Assembly: GCA_009667805.1 (NCBI GenBank)
Contig: CM019063.1
Coordinates: 57,582,881-57,646,880, forward strand
Length of the DNA: 64,000 bases
Source of the DNA: Leptobrachium leishanense
Lineage: Eukaryota; Chordata; Amphibia; Anura; Megophryidae
Direction of reading: 5' to 3'
Shown here: piece by piece, positions 38,187-48,498 of the stretch
Position numbering within the stretch: the first letter of the stretch is position 1
Layout: every line of letters starts with the position of its first letter
The notes under the pieces: generated by a model
Databases searched by the model: none
What the model was told of the DNA's origin: nothing
Seen by the model: only the letters and a program-made list of their open reading frames with translations
Program-made: the position numbers and the translations under genes

Positions 38187-39461
38187 AAAGGGGGTACAAA
38201 CGAAAATAAACTGCTAACATCTGCAGGGTCTATCGGCCTCAACCCGGGTCGACGGAAGCAGCGTCTGCAGCAGACAGGTTAGACCCAGAAGTAGCTGGCA
38301 AGTGTTGTAGGTGAGATTCCACAAAGGCCCGGGCCTCCTCAGGGGTAGCCGTAGGATATGTCCGACCATCAAGGGATATCACTAGAGATCCAGAAGGCCC
38401 CCAGCGATACCGGACCCCATGTTCCCTCATGAGGCTCGTAATGTCCCGAAAGCGGCGTCTCGCGATCAGCGTAAGAAACGGTAAGTCTCTGTAGACTGAA
38501 ATTCGGCACCTCCATACGGCACTGCAGGTACGTTCCCCGCTTCCCTCAGAATCTGCATATGAATGGAGAGAGCCTTGATAGTGACTATGACGTCCCGGGG
38601 GACCTCGGGAGGCGCAGCAGCCGCCTTTCGGACTCGAAAAGCTGAGGCCAGAACAGCCGGAGAGTCCGGGGGCAACTTCAATATCTCGTGCAGGAAGGCG
38701 GTGGTATAAGTCGTCAAGGCTTCAGCGCCCACCGTCTCCGGGATCCCCCGGAGACGGAGGTTGCGCCTCCGGTGTCTGGCCTCCAAATCCACTACTGTAG
38801 TCGTCAAACATTTCACTTGCCTCTGTAAGTCCTCCAACCGTGTTGCGGACCCCAGCCTCTCCTCCTCCAGGAAATCCAGCCGGGCATTCATGCTCGAGGC
38901 GCCCGCTGCCACAGCAGTAATATCATCCTGGACCTTGGCCAGATCCCTGTGCCACAAGGTTCGAAGATCTTCATAAAGTTGGCGGATGTCCTCTTTAGTG
39001 GAGGGCTGTGACAGGGGGTCCGAGACTCGTCAGCCGCCGGAACGGGTAGGGTCGCCGTGCACCTCGCCGGCTCCTGAACCTCTGCACTCCGCAACTGAGG
39101 TCGGCCAAGCAACGCTCCACTCAAAGAGCTCCTAATATCTGGCTGCCCAATATCCTCCATCGGGTCCGTCTTCTTACCCTTTTTCCCCATCAGGGTTGTC
39201 AAAGCAGACCGCGTGGTCGTGGTAGGCCGCACCTAAAATGGCCGCCGCCAGTCAGGTCGAGGGACCAAACAAGCTGGTGAGACACCTCCTGGGGGGATCA
39301 GAGGTGCCAACTGTCTGCGTAAAACTGTCCTCTATCGTTTCCGGTACCAAGCTCAGCTAATATGCGGGGATAAACGGCAATATAATCCTCAAAACGGCCT
39401 GCACGCTCAGGAGCCTCTCCACCGCACGTCCGTTCGCTGCAGCATCCGGACACGCCCCCCC
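37548..39461 (-). mobile_element. L1-like LINE with ORF1 but no ORF2 (half-L1 type)
   Basis: 1914 bp flanked by a perfect 15-bp TSD ATAATGATATATTAT (37533-37547, 39462-39476). The 3' end is on the left (T-run at 37548-37559 = poly(A) of the element). The 5' end at 39461 starts GGGGGGGCGTGTCCGGATG, a G-rich start usual for full-length L1 transcripts. From 5' to 3': about 270 bp of leader, ORF1 (39190 to about 38237), then about 690 bp of 3' UTR with A-runs on the plus strand (37746-37774, 37934-37951, 38151-38178). There is no endonuclease or reverse-transcriptase sequence. Since ORF2 should lie between ORF1 and the tail, this is an internal deletion or a copy of an ORF1-only family, comparable in structure to mammalian HAL1. 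Confidence 0.85.
38237..39190 (-). pseudogene. L1-type ORF1 protein (coiled coil, RRM, C-terminal domain), two frame breaks
   Basis: ORF1p is the RNA-binding trimeric chaperone of L1 retrotransposition. The ATG is at 39190 (MGKKGKKTDPMEDIGQ). Coiled coil about 38870-38760 (MNARLDFLEEERLGSATRLE). RRM-like region opens with HRRRNLRLRGIPE (about 38765), and the C-terminal domain includes VPRDVIVTIKAL, LMREHGVRYRWG and GRTYPTATPEEARAF (38430-38320). Frame changes lie near 38960 and near 38510, giving three open segments. Total about 310 residues, a usual ORF1p length. No ORF2 follows. Confidence 0.85.
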
Positions 39462-39809
39462 ATAATGATATATTATGAACCTGCTGAGTCTGCCGAAAAA
39501 AATGATATGTAATTTGTCTGGGTCGCATAATAAAACGGGACTTCAAATCGCGTTTAAACATGATGAGTGAAACCGGTAAAAATTAGCTCAGCACACAGCG
39601 GTGAAATGGCTCAGCAGTGAAGGGATTAAATAACTAATAATTAGGGATGCACCGATACCGATACTAGTATCGCTATCGTTGCCGATAACGGGCTCTGCAC
39701 GAGTACTTGGTACTCGTGCAGATGCCCCGATACAGGGGCGGATCCAGAGACTAGTCTCGGGAGGGGCACTGACAGAAAATAAGGTGTTTTAGCAGAGAGT
39801 CCGACTCAC

Positions 39810-40150
39810 GAGAATTTACAGAGGGCCCGGCTCACAGGAGCTTACAATCTAGAGGAGCAGAGGGCCCGGCTCATAGGAGCTTACAATCTAGAGGAGCAGA
39901 GGGCCCGGCTCATAGGAGTTTACAATCTAGAGGAGCAGAGGCCCGGCTCACAGGAGTTTACAATCTAGAAAAGCAGAGGCACCCAGGAGCTTACAATCTA
40001 GAGGAGGGAGGGCACCCAGGAGTTTACAATCTAGGGCAGAGGGCACCCAGGAGCTTACAATCTAGAGGAGCAGAGGGCACCCAGGAGTTTACAATCTAGA
40101 GGAGCAGAGGGCACCCAGGAGTTTACAATCTAGAGGAGCAGAGAGCCCCC
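39810..40150. repeat. 34-39-bp tandem repeat, core GGAGTTTACAATCTAGAGGA
   Basis: About nine units; the left ones carry GCAGAGGGCCCGGCTCA, the right ones GCAGAGGGCACCCA. The core resembles a common LINE 3' UTR motif (TAGATTGTAAGCTC in reverse), so it may have been captured from one. Confidence 0.88.
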
Positions 40151-40940
40151 AGCTCACACATGGATTTGCCCCCAGCTCATGGATTTGCCCCAGCTCATGG
40201 ATTTACCCCCAGCTCATGGATTTGCCCAGGTCATGGATTTGCCCCCAGGTCATGGATTTGCCCCCAGCTCATGGATTTGCCCCAGCTCACACATGGATTT
40301 GCCCAGCTCATGGATTTGCCCAGCTCATGGATTTGCCCAGCTCATGGATTTACCCCCAGCTCATGGATTTGCCCCCAGGTCATGGATTTGCCCAGCTCAT
40401 GGATTTGCCCAGCTCATGGATTTGCCCCCAGCTCATGGATTTACCCAGCTCATGGATTTACCCCCAGCTCATGGATTTGCCCAGCTCATGGATTTACCCC
40501 CAGCTCATGGATTTGCCCAGCTCATGGATTTACCCCCAGCTCATGGATTTGCCCAGCTCATGGATTTACCCCCAGCTCATGGATTTGCCCAGCTCATGGA
40601 TTTACCCCCAGCTCATGGATTTACCCCCAGCTCATGGATTTGCCCCCAGCTCATGGATTTGCCCCCAGCTCATGGATTTGCCCAGCTCATGGATTTGCCC
40701 CCTGCTCATGGATTTGCCCAGCTCATGGATTTGCCCCCTGCTCATGGATTTGCCCAGCTCATGGATTTACCCCCAGCTCATGGATTTGCCCAGCTCATGG
40801 ATTTACCCCCAGGTCATGGATTTGCCCAGCTCATGGATTTGCCCAGCTCATGGATTTGCCCCCTGCTCATGGATTTGCCCCCTGCTCATGGATTTGCCCA
40901 GCTCATGGATTTACCCCCAGCTCATGGATTTGCCCAGCTC
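40150..40940. repeat. 18-21-bp minisatellite, core CCCAGCTCATGGATTTGCC
   Basis: About 42 units of 18, 20 or 21 bp. Three frames stay open for 276-315 codons; these are artefacts of the repeat. Core matches the arrays at 5040 and 14205. Confidence 0.95.
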
Positions 40941-40979
40941 TCACCTGGATATTGCTCCAGGCCTCCAGCTCCGGTGTTC

Positions 40980-41240
40980 GGGGGACCCAGATGCCGCCGG
41001 GCAGCGCAGGAGCGCCTGCCCGGTCCTGAAGAGTGCGTCCTTGTAAAGGGGAGGCGGCTGCGTGCGTGCGCAGGTCACGCGGTCCGGCCAGTCAGGTGGT
41101 ACAGAGACTCAGTACCACCTGATTAGCCGGACCACGTGACCGGCTGCGCCTGCACGCAGCCGCATCCCCTTTACAAGGACGCACTCTTCAGGACCGGGCA
41201 GGCGCTCCTGCGCTGCCCGGCGCGGCATCTGGGTCCCCGG
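40980..41240. repeat. Shared hairpin, fourth copy
   Basis: Left arm GGGACCCAGATGCCGCCGGG ... GTCACGCGGTCCGGCCAG; the inverse returns to CGGCATCTGGGTCCCC. Centre near 41108 (GGTGGTACAGAGACTCAGTA). Confidence 0.92.
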
Positions 41241-41363
41241 CTCAAATCTCGGGGGGGGCAATTGCCCCGTTGCCCCCCCTGGATCCGCCCCTGCCCCAAT
41301 ACCGGACGCCAGCGCTGGGCTGGCTTACCGGCCGGTTTCCGTCTGGCAGTGCGTTCTCTCGCC

Positions 41364-41640
41364 TCTGCCAGGCTCTCCTCTGGGTAATGATCAGTGAGTC
41401 TTCATCCTTCGAGCGGCCGTCGGAAAAGGGCTGCAGCCCAGCTGCTCGTTGGGAACCACTCAGCGCACAAGTCACGATCACGTGAGATTGCGGAGTTCAC
41501 GAGATCTCGTGAACTCCGCAATCTCGCGAGACCGCGACTTGTATGCTGAGTGGTTCCCAACGAGCGGCCGGGCTGCAGCCCTTTTCCAGCGGCCGCTTGA
41601 AGGATGAAGGATGATCATTACCCGGAGGAGAGCCTGGCAG
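41364..41640. repeat. 276-bp palindrome
   Basis: Arms of about 135 bp, over 85% matched by eye, from CTGCCAGGCTCTCCTC to GAGAGCCTGGCAG; the centre is a perfect GAGTTCACGAGA/TCTCGTGAACTC at 41493-41516. Belongs to the outer hAT element. Confidence 0.93.
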
Positions 41641-41731
41641 AGGTGATATATGTATGTATCAGCTGGGGACCAATATATACTGTATATACCTGTGAGCTGG
41701 GGGCCAATATATATGTGTGTGAGCTGGGGGG

Positions 41732-43933
41732 TGTTAGAGATTATTGACTTCTTTAATAGGTCAGGGATATATTAATTATGACGTATATTTTTCTTATTGT
41801 AGATGTATATAGAGATATATATATTATTGACAGTGCCTCCAATACCAGTGGTATAAATTGGTATTTAACCCCCAAAATAGGGATTAATAACCAATCAATG
41901 AATATACGTCTTAACAAATATATGGCGCGTTATCCCGAGTTCTTTTGATGCTATCTTGATATTTTTAAACACAATAAAATCAATAAAGATGATATGAGAC
42001 TGCGTAACGGTAAAACAATTCAAACCAAAATTTATTCACACGTCAAGTTTCATACAATCATATGTTATCAACGGATTAGCAAAATACAATTTCACAAGTG
42101 ATTATAGATCGTGATTAGTAGCGATACTGCGACACGCAATAATCTAATGGACAAATATTTTAGGTTTATAGACCGCACCACAGATATACACGCCTCAGCT
42201 CTTAAACACCAGGCTCTATTCTATTCACTTAAACCTTTCCCATTATAAACCAATCCTCCACCTGGCTAAAATAAACACTCAGTTACTGGGCATCACCTGC
42301 AGCACAATTTATTATTGTGGGGGCCTATTCGCTAAATGCAACTTCCTTCAGGGAGATACATAACCCACTCGATAGGTAGACTATCTCTTCCACAGATCAA
42401 TCACAGCACTTCATTCGATATACGTTAACCCAACGCTTCTTATTGACTTACAGTACATGCATTCAATCGAAAGGGCTGCAAGATGGATATGGAAGGAGTT
42501 ATGCTAGTTTTACGAATGGGACTGACAGCACTTGACATATAAAAGCTATTTCACGGTCCCAGCGTATCTCACTATAGGTATATAATTGATTTTTAGATGT
42601 CCACAAGCAGTATTCTTGGAATATAAATAATTTCACTAAATTATGGCTCAAGTATCCAGCCGGGAATAGTTTCTTCCCTAGCAATCCTCTGCAGGGGACT
42701 GGAAGGTTGATTACTATTCTACTGAGTAGGCTCAAACAGCAAAATAATTCATTTATATTCCTTTAGTTTGTGATGGACATCTAAAGTAAGGACTATGCAA
42801 TTAGAAAATAGATATCAAGTTATTCAGGCATACTTTACCATCCGGTTAGTGAAGATAGAGTGGTGGAAGATTAGGGTGTGGTCGCGTCTTAAGGGGGGCT
42901 GATGATATTTGCCCTTTCTCCCCTTCAAGCGTCCCTCAGGTCTCTCCCCAAGCTTTTCTCAGTGTGTTCCCCTTCTGCTCTGGATTGTCCCCTCTATATA
43001 GTGGTCTTCCGCCAGTTTTAGATCTAGCCCATCACTATGTGGCCTCATTTGATTGGAGGATATCTATATTCATCAACTCCAGGGGTCTATCCAGGTGTTA
43101 TATTACCTGGCCAGCAGATGGCACTCTCAGATCTACCATCAACCTTCTGCAGGAATTAATTTATGTGTTTGGCCAATCTTTTACTGGTTTGGGGTCGTTT
43201 TATTCCTATATCCCGGGACTCCATAGATTTTATTAACAAATCAAAATTTATTTATATTGTGGCATCGCCGGCATACTTCGCCACGGCGTGTGTGCATTTC
43301 ATCCCCCTTTACTTACATCCATAGGGAAGTGTATATGAGAGGATCCGGCAGACATACATTAATTCATTCATTCGTGATATCGTCTTTAACATTCCCAATT
43401 ATCAGACTTAATCGGCTTCATGCGGGTTAGTACACCAGACATTTGTAATAATCAACTGAATGTGGTAGGGTCTCTGTTTTTATAAGATGCCAAGGTTATC
43501 TATTCTAACTGACCACATAAATTAAATATTCAAATACCATATAGTGTTAGATCATATCGCCGAATAACATAGCATTACAAGCTGGTTTATCCAAGCCATT
43601 TAACCTTCTCTGGTTTTTTTTTTCCTTTATTGGGCAACCCATTGTTCCATGTTTACGTGGCTTTCAGAGTTTGGATCTGACAAAATAAACACAATACTGA
43701 GTTACCTATCTTAGGGTAAGATCAGTTGTCATTGTGTTCCCTTACTTCTAAACCATTTGATCTAACACCTGCTTGTTTATTTTTTACAACCAGAGTCCAT
43801 TAGACCTTCTTTGATCAATGGAAAATGTTTTTTAGAACGCAGTTTCTTGTTATATATTAACCATGCCGACAAGTTGTCTGTGTGAATCAATTGCTGTGAA
43901 ATATCGAAATTTCATATCTGAAAAGGTCTGACA
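41732..43933. mobile_element. LTR-like insertion of 2.2 kb (TGTTAG...CTGACA)
   Basis: Starts TGTTAGAGATTATTGAC and ends AGGTCTGACA, with GGGGG on both sides, consistent with a 5-bp TSD, though the G-runs make it ambiguous. It splits a minisatellite whose two halves (GAGCTGGGGG and GGGGCAATATAT) are otherwise continuous. Contains several AATAAA (about 41973, 43682) and no retroviral coding motif. It may be a long solo LTR or a non-autonomous LTR element; no internal LTR-LTR duplication was seen. Confidence 0.65.
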
Positions 43934-44480
43934 GGGGGCAATATATATATATATATATATATATGTGTGAGCTGGGGGCCAATATATATCTGTAAGCTGG
44001 GGGCCAATATACTGTATATCTGGGACCTGGGGAGTGGGGACCAATATGTATATATATATATATATATATCTGTTCTTACTGGAAAGCGTTCACATGACAT
44101 TACAGGTGAAACCCGAAAAATTAGAATATCGTGCAAAAGTTCATTTATTTCAGTAATGCAACTTAAAAAGGTGAAAATAATATATGAGACTCATTACATG
44201 CAAAGCAAGATAGTTCAAGCCGTGATTTTGTCATGCATGTGATGATTATGGGTTACAGCTCCTGAAAACCCCAAATCCACAATCTCAGAAAATGAGAATA
44301 TTACATGCAATCAATAAAACAAGGATTGTACATAGAACAATATGGGACCTCTGAAAAGTATAAGCTGCATATGTACTCAGTACTTGGTTTGGGCCCCTTT
44401 TGCAGCAATTACTGCCTCAATGAGGCAATGTGGCATGGAAGCTATCAGCCTGTGGCACTGCTGAGGTGTTATGGAAGACC

Positions 44481-45410
44481 ATAACAAGGAAGGAGAGTGT
44501 CATCTGCGCTCATTCCTATGTGTTCCATGTACAACAAAAATGAGGTTTTGTTTGTTTCAATGGCCATTGCAACGTAAGCCCACTCGCCACTTCAAGGCAC
44601 CTCTTTAGAGTGGGTACCTAACAATTGTAACCAAAAGGCCGCTCTACTGAGCAGCTCCAAGCCCCTCCAGCTGCTTTTCAGCAAGGAGAGACAAAGATGG
44701 TGGGTTTTATTTATACACGCACCAAGCACTTCCCATTTGGGATCAAAAACAAAAACATGGAAAGAGGAACAGCTGCAAAACGACGGACTGGTGTTACAAG
44801 CATGATATACATAAATACAGAAAAAATGGCGTCGCGCCCATACTCACTTATTTTTGGAGCGGCGGCAACTGCCAGGAGTAACAGCCCAGTAAATGTATAA
44901 AACATAACAAGGAAGGAGAGTGTCATCTGCGCTCATTCCTATGTGTTCCATGTACAACAAAAATGAGGTTTTGTTTGTTTCAATGGCCATTGCAACGTAA
45001 GCCCACTCGCCACTTCAAGGCACCTCTTTAGAGTGGGTACCTAACAATTGTAACCAAAAGGCCGCTCTACTGAGCAGCTCCAAGCCCCTCCAGCTGCTTT
45101 TCAGCAAGAGAGACAAAGATGGTGGGTTTTATTTATACACGCACCAAGCACTTCCCATTTGGGATCAAAAACAAAAACATGGAAAGAGGAACAGCTGCAA
45201 AACGACGGACTGGTGTTACAAGCATGATATACATAAATACAGAAAAAATGGCGTCGCGCCCATACTCACTTATTTTTGGAGCGGCGGCAACTAGCGCAGA
45301 TGACACTCTCCTTCCTTGTTATGTTTTATACATTTACTGGGCTGTTACTCCTGGCAGTTGCCGCCGCTCCAAAAATAAGTGAGTATGGCGCGACGCCATT
45401 TTTTCTGTAG
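44481..45410 (-). mobile_element. Tandem plus inverted 423-bp unit inserted in Tc1
   Basis: Flanked by TTATGGAAGACC (44469-44480 and 45411-45422; up to 14 bp counting neighbours). Two direct copies of one unit (44481-44903 and 44904 to about 45292, the second truncated) are followed by an inverted piece of about 118 bp (45293-45410). On the minus strand each unit holds an open frame (44926 to 44711, 71 codons, hydrophobic N-terminus MFYTFTGLLLLAVAAA) and an AATAAA (about 44713). The target duplication length points to a LINE-type or Penelope-type reverse-transcription insertion. I do not recognise the unit. Confidence 0.75.
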
Positions 45411-46349
45411 TTATGGAAGACCAGGATGCTTCATTAGTGGCCTTCAGCTCTTCTGCATTGTTCGGTCTCATGTCTCTCATCTTTCTCTTGGCAATGCCCC
45501 ATAGATTCTCTATGGGGTTGAGGTCAGGTGAGTTTGCTGGCCAATCAAGCACAGTAATCCCACGGTCATTGAACCAGGTTTTGGTGCTTTTGGCAGTGTG
45601 GGCAGGTGCCAAGTCCTCCTGGAAAATGAAGTCAGCATCCCCATAAAGCTCGTCAGTGGAAGGAAGCATGAAGTGCTCCAAAATCTCCTGGTAGATGGCT
45701 GAGTTGACCCTGGACTTAATGAAGCACAGTGGACCAACACCAGTAGATGACATGGCTCCCCAAATCAACACAGACTGTGGAAACTTCACACTGGACTTCA
45801 AGCATCTTGCAGTGTGTGCCTCTCCATTCTTCCTCCATACTCTGGGTCCTTGGTTTCCAAATGAGATGCAAAAGTTGCTCTCATCAGAAAAGAGGACTTT
45901 GGACCACTGAGCAACAGACCAGGTCTGTTTTTCTTTAGCCCAGGTAAGACACATCTGACATTGTTTGTTGTTCAGGAGCGGCTTGACTACTTGAAGCCCA
46001 TATCCAGGATCCGTCTGTGTGTGGTGGCTCTTGATGCACTGACTCCAGCCTCAGTCCACTCCTTGTAAAAGTCCCCAACACTTCTGAATGGCCTTTTCCT
46101 GATAATCCTCTCCAGGCCGTGGTCATCCCTGCTGCTTGTGCACCTTTTTCTTCCACACTTTTCCCTTCCACATAACTTTCTATTAATGTGCTTTGATACA
46201 GCAGTTTGGGAACATCCAACTTCTTTTGTAATTACCTTTTGAGGCTTTCCCTCCTTATGGAGGGTGTCAATAATGGTTTTCTGCACAACTGTCAGTTCAG
46301 CAGTCTTTCCCATGATTGTGATTCCTACTGAACCAGACTGAGAGACCAT
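45411..46349 (-). pseudogene. Tc1-like transposase, broken
   Basis: Start MGKTAEL (Met at 46313) as in other Tc1 transposases; the helix-turn-helix half ends at a stop at 45987 just after RILDMGFK. The catalytic half continues in another frame with DESNF (first D), FQEDLAPAHTAKS (second D) and [12 protein letters not shown] (third, E). The C-terminus is cut by the insertion at 45410; the frame runs into it for about 25 codons. Length without breaks about 340 residues. Confidence 0.9.
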
Positions 46350-46740
46350 TTAAAGGCTCAGGAACCCTTTGCAGGTGTTATGGCTTAATTAGCTGATTAG
46401 AGTGGGACACTTTGAGCCTAGAATATTGCACCTTTTCACAATATTCTAATTTTCTGAGATTGTGGACTTGGGGTAAGCCATGACTGTAAGCCATAATCAT
46501 CACAATTATGACAAATCACAGCTTGAACTACCTTGCTTTGCATGTAATGAATCTCATATATTAGTTTCACCTTTTAAGTTGCATTACTGAAATAAATGAA
46601 CTTTTGCACGATATTCAAAGTTTTCGAGTTTCACCTGTAAATAAAAGTATCGGTACTCGGTATCTTGAGTACTTTTAAAAATGTATCGGTACTCGAACTC
46701 GGTCTTAAAAAAATGGTATTGGTGCATCCCTACTAATAAT

Positions 46741-46954
46741 AATAATAAATATGCGTCATAAAGCACATCTGTAGTCCTCTGCTCATGTCACCGAAGACAA
46801 CACACAAAGGTATGGGCGGAAATTTGCATGGGATGTCCATGCAGGCCTCAAGTAACCAAGGTCAGAGAACATATAAAACAGAATTATTGCTAAATGGTGG
46901 CTGGGTTTATCGCCACACATGGCAAAATGTCTAGCACACAGTATGTCACCTAGA
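46741..46954. other. Short gap, no feature
   Basis: AAT microsatellite remnant at 46733-46747 and otherwise nothing recognisable. Confidence 0.3.
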
Positions 46955-47093
46955 GCAGGAGCCAGCAACCTAGAACATCCAGACGTTTCAGAACTACATG
47001 TCCCTTGAGGCATCATCCAGCTTGATTAAGTGGTTGAGCATCATGGGAGATGTAGCTTTAAAACATGTGGAGGGTTGATGTTGCTGAGCCCTG
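46955..47093. mobile_element. Palindromic MITE (CAGGAGCCAGCAACC...GGTTGATGTTGCTGAGCCCTG)
   Basis: 139-bp fold-back: CAGAACTACATGTCCC near 46989 pairs with GGGAGATGTAGCTTT near 47044. It matches the widespread vertebrate fold-back repeat with AACTACAATTCCCAGCATG-like arms. No matching TSD. Confidence 0.7.
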
Positions 47094-47228
47094 GCATAAC
47101 GTTTCCTTCTAAGAGCTGTCAGTGAGAAGCTGATGAATATATTGAAGGTGACAAAAACACACAAAAAAGAAGAAAATTACAGAAAGCACAAAGTGTTGGA
47201 GTTACAGTCCAAGCCTAGCCCTAAGGCT

Positions 47229-47686
47229 ATCAATGAACGCAGTCTGAGCGCACTCTGCGTGCATAACGGACGGACGTACTGACGGAAGATACTGTAGACA
47301 CCACACGGTCTGTTTTTTTTTGACGGATGTAGGAAAAAAAGGGAAATATGGGAAACAAAATTAATTAAAATGAAAAGACAGGTACAGTCAGCCAGATCAA
47401 AAAAACTGCTGAGCGTCAACGTGATGGACGTCGCAAACGCAATGCGTCTGACATTGCCTCATCACGCACCCAGGCTGCTGCGCGGACGCGGCGCATGCTG
47501 GGTGTCCGTCGTAGCGCTTTTTCGTCGAGGCCTAAATGGCGTCTGTTGCCACCTACGTGGTGTGTACGCACTTCGGTGCGCACGTACTTCGTGTGTTGGT
47601 CTCTTGATCACAAATCAATGCTACGACGGACGTTAAGCTGTGCGGTGACACGGACGTGATGACTGCGTCCGTCTGACATTAGCCTA
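47229..47686. mobile_element. MITE of the TTAGGCTGGGGTCAGACG group
   Basis: Left end CTAAGGCTATCAATGAACGC, right end GTCCGTCTGACATTAGCCTAAG; interior rich in ACGGACGT words like 28970 and 52081. Termini are imperfect. Confidence 0.6.
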
Positions 47687-48294
47687 AGAGAATGGCACCA
47701 GGTGGTTCAAAAATGATAAAGAAACACTGTTGCCATATTTTAGATTTGTATTAAAAGGACATATTCAGTCATTATCTGGAGATTCGGGGATTCGCGGTGA
47801 ATGGTGAGAAAAAGAAATGAACAGTGCAACAATAGATATGGGATGAGCACTGCGTAAGCAATTAATGAATTTATTAATTATTACCTTATTTAATATTAAT
47901 CATTTCTAACTGCCTAAAATGATTCATCTTACAACATCAGAATGAACCATTGGCATATCCAATAGGGGCCTACTTAATGAAATCGGGATATAATATATTA
48001 ATTTGGGAATTCTAAACAAAGGGCCCTCTCTCCGCCTGAACGCTAGCGGTCACATAAATGAGCCTTAGCGCTAGGTTGAGGTGATAGCGTGCCGCAAAGA
48101 TCACCTCCTGATCGCTAATGGATAAAAAAATCCATTAGCGCATCGGTATTAGCGCTTTTTAGCACCAGCTTACTATACTTTGCTCTCCCTGTGCTTAACA
48201 TGAGGAGCGCAAAGTGTAAGCAAAGAGTAATTAGCGTTAAGATCACACAAGGTCCTAACACTAATTACTAAACGCTGTCACTAACTGAACTGGT
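47687..48294. other. No gene; partial TAGCGC-rich repeat
   Basis: 48010-48280 is rich in TAGCG/CGCTA words and starts GGGCCCTCTCTCCGCC, similar in style to the GGGCTCTATTACATT family at 56632. No ORF of note. Confidence 0.35.
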
Positions 48295-48480
48295 TTGCTG
48301 CATCTTAGAGCTTCTGCAGAATCAGCAGCAGCTGGAAACCCCTCAAAAAATCAAATACTCACCTCACATCCCGCGTTGAGAACGGCGCCCGATTCGCTGC
48401 TTCTGGCCGCCGGGAGAAAAAGTCCCCAGTCTCTCCCAGGAATCATTCCACGGACCTGCAGAATCTTGCGAGGCTATACT
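48295..48480. repeat. Fragment of the 50725/63271 repeat family
   Basis: CTCACCTCACATCCCGCGTTGAGAACGGCGCCCGATTCGC matches, with changes, 63310-63345 and 50755-50790, including GGGAGAAAAAGTCCCCAGTC. Confidence 0.6.
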
Positions 48481-48498
48481 AAATTAATAGGAGGCATA

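Larger units (their letters stand above)
37111..39629. mobile_element. PiggyBac-like MITE right part, split by an ORF1-only LINE
   Basis: 37111-37547 and 39462-39629 are collinear with 15380-15965, ending CAGCAGTGAAGGGA then TTAA (39626-39629). The LINE at 37548-39461 interrupts it; the intact site is at 15791-15835. Confidence 0.85.
39733..41293. mobile_element. hAT-type element with minisatellites and hairpin
   Basis: Termini CAGGGGCGGATCCAG and CTGGATCCGCCCCTG; 8-bp TSDs CCCCGATA (39725-39732) and CCCCAATA (41294-41301), one mismatch. Interior: a 34-39-bp repeat (39810-40150), an 18-20-bp minisatellite (40150-40940) and the shared hairpin (40980-41240). Non-coding. Confidence 0.9.
44101..46639 (-). 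mobile_element. Tc1-like transposon, decayed and interrupted
   Basis: Bounded by TACAGGTGAAACCCGAAAAA and its inverse TCGAGTTTCACCTGTA, with TA duplications; the terminal repeats extend for at least 75 bp (TTCATTTATTTCAGTAATGC). It lies in the right end of the outer hAT. Without the 930-bp insertion it would be about 1.6 kb. A broken transposase is on the minus strand. Confidence 0.94.
39642..46732. mobile_element. Outer hAT insertion (TAGGGATGCACCGATACC family), 7.1 kb with nested elements
   Basis: Termini TAGGGATGCACCGATACC and GGTATTGGTGCATCCCTA between perfect 8-bp TSDs CTAATAAT (39634-39641, 46733-46740). Nested inside: hAT element 39733-41293, palindrome 41364-41640, LTR-like insertion 41732-43933, Tc1 element 44101-46639, and an insertion in the Tc1. 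Its own sequence is about 0.8 kb: termini, palindrome, and a short AGCTGGGGGCCAATATA minisatellite split by the LTR-like insertion. Confidence 0.9.

Noticed and set aside
44481..45410. Hammerhead ribozyme in the 423-bp unit
   Set aside because: I searched by eye on both strands for CTGANGA with a downstream GAAA core and found no convincing arrangement.
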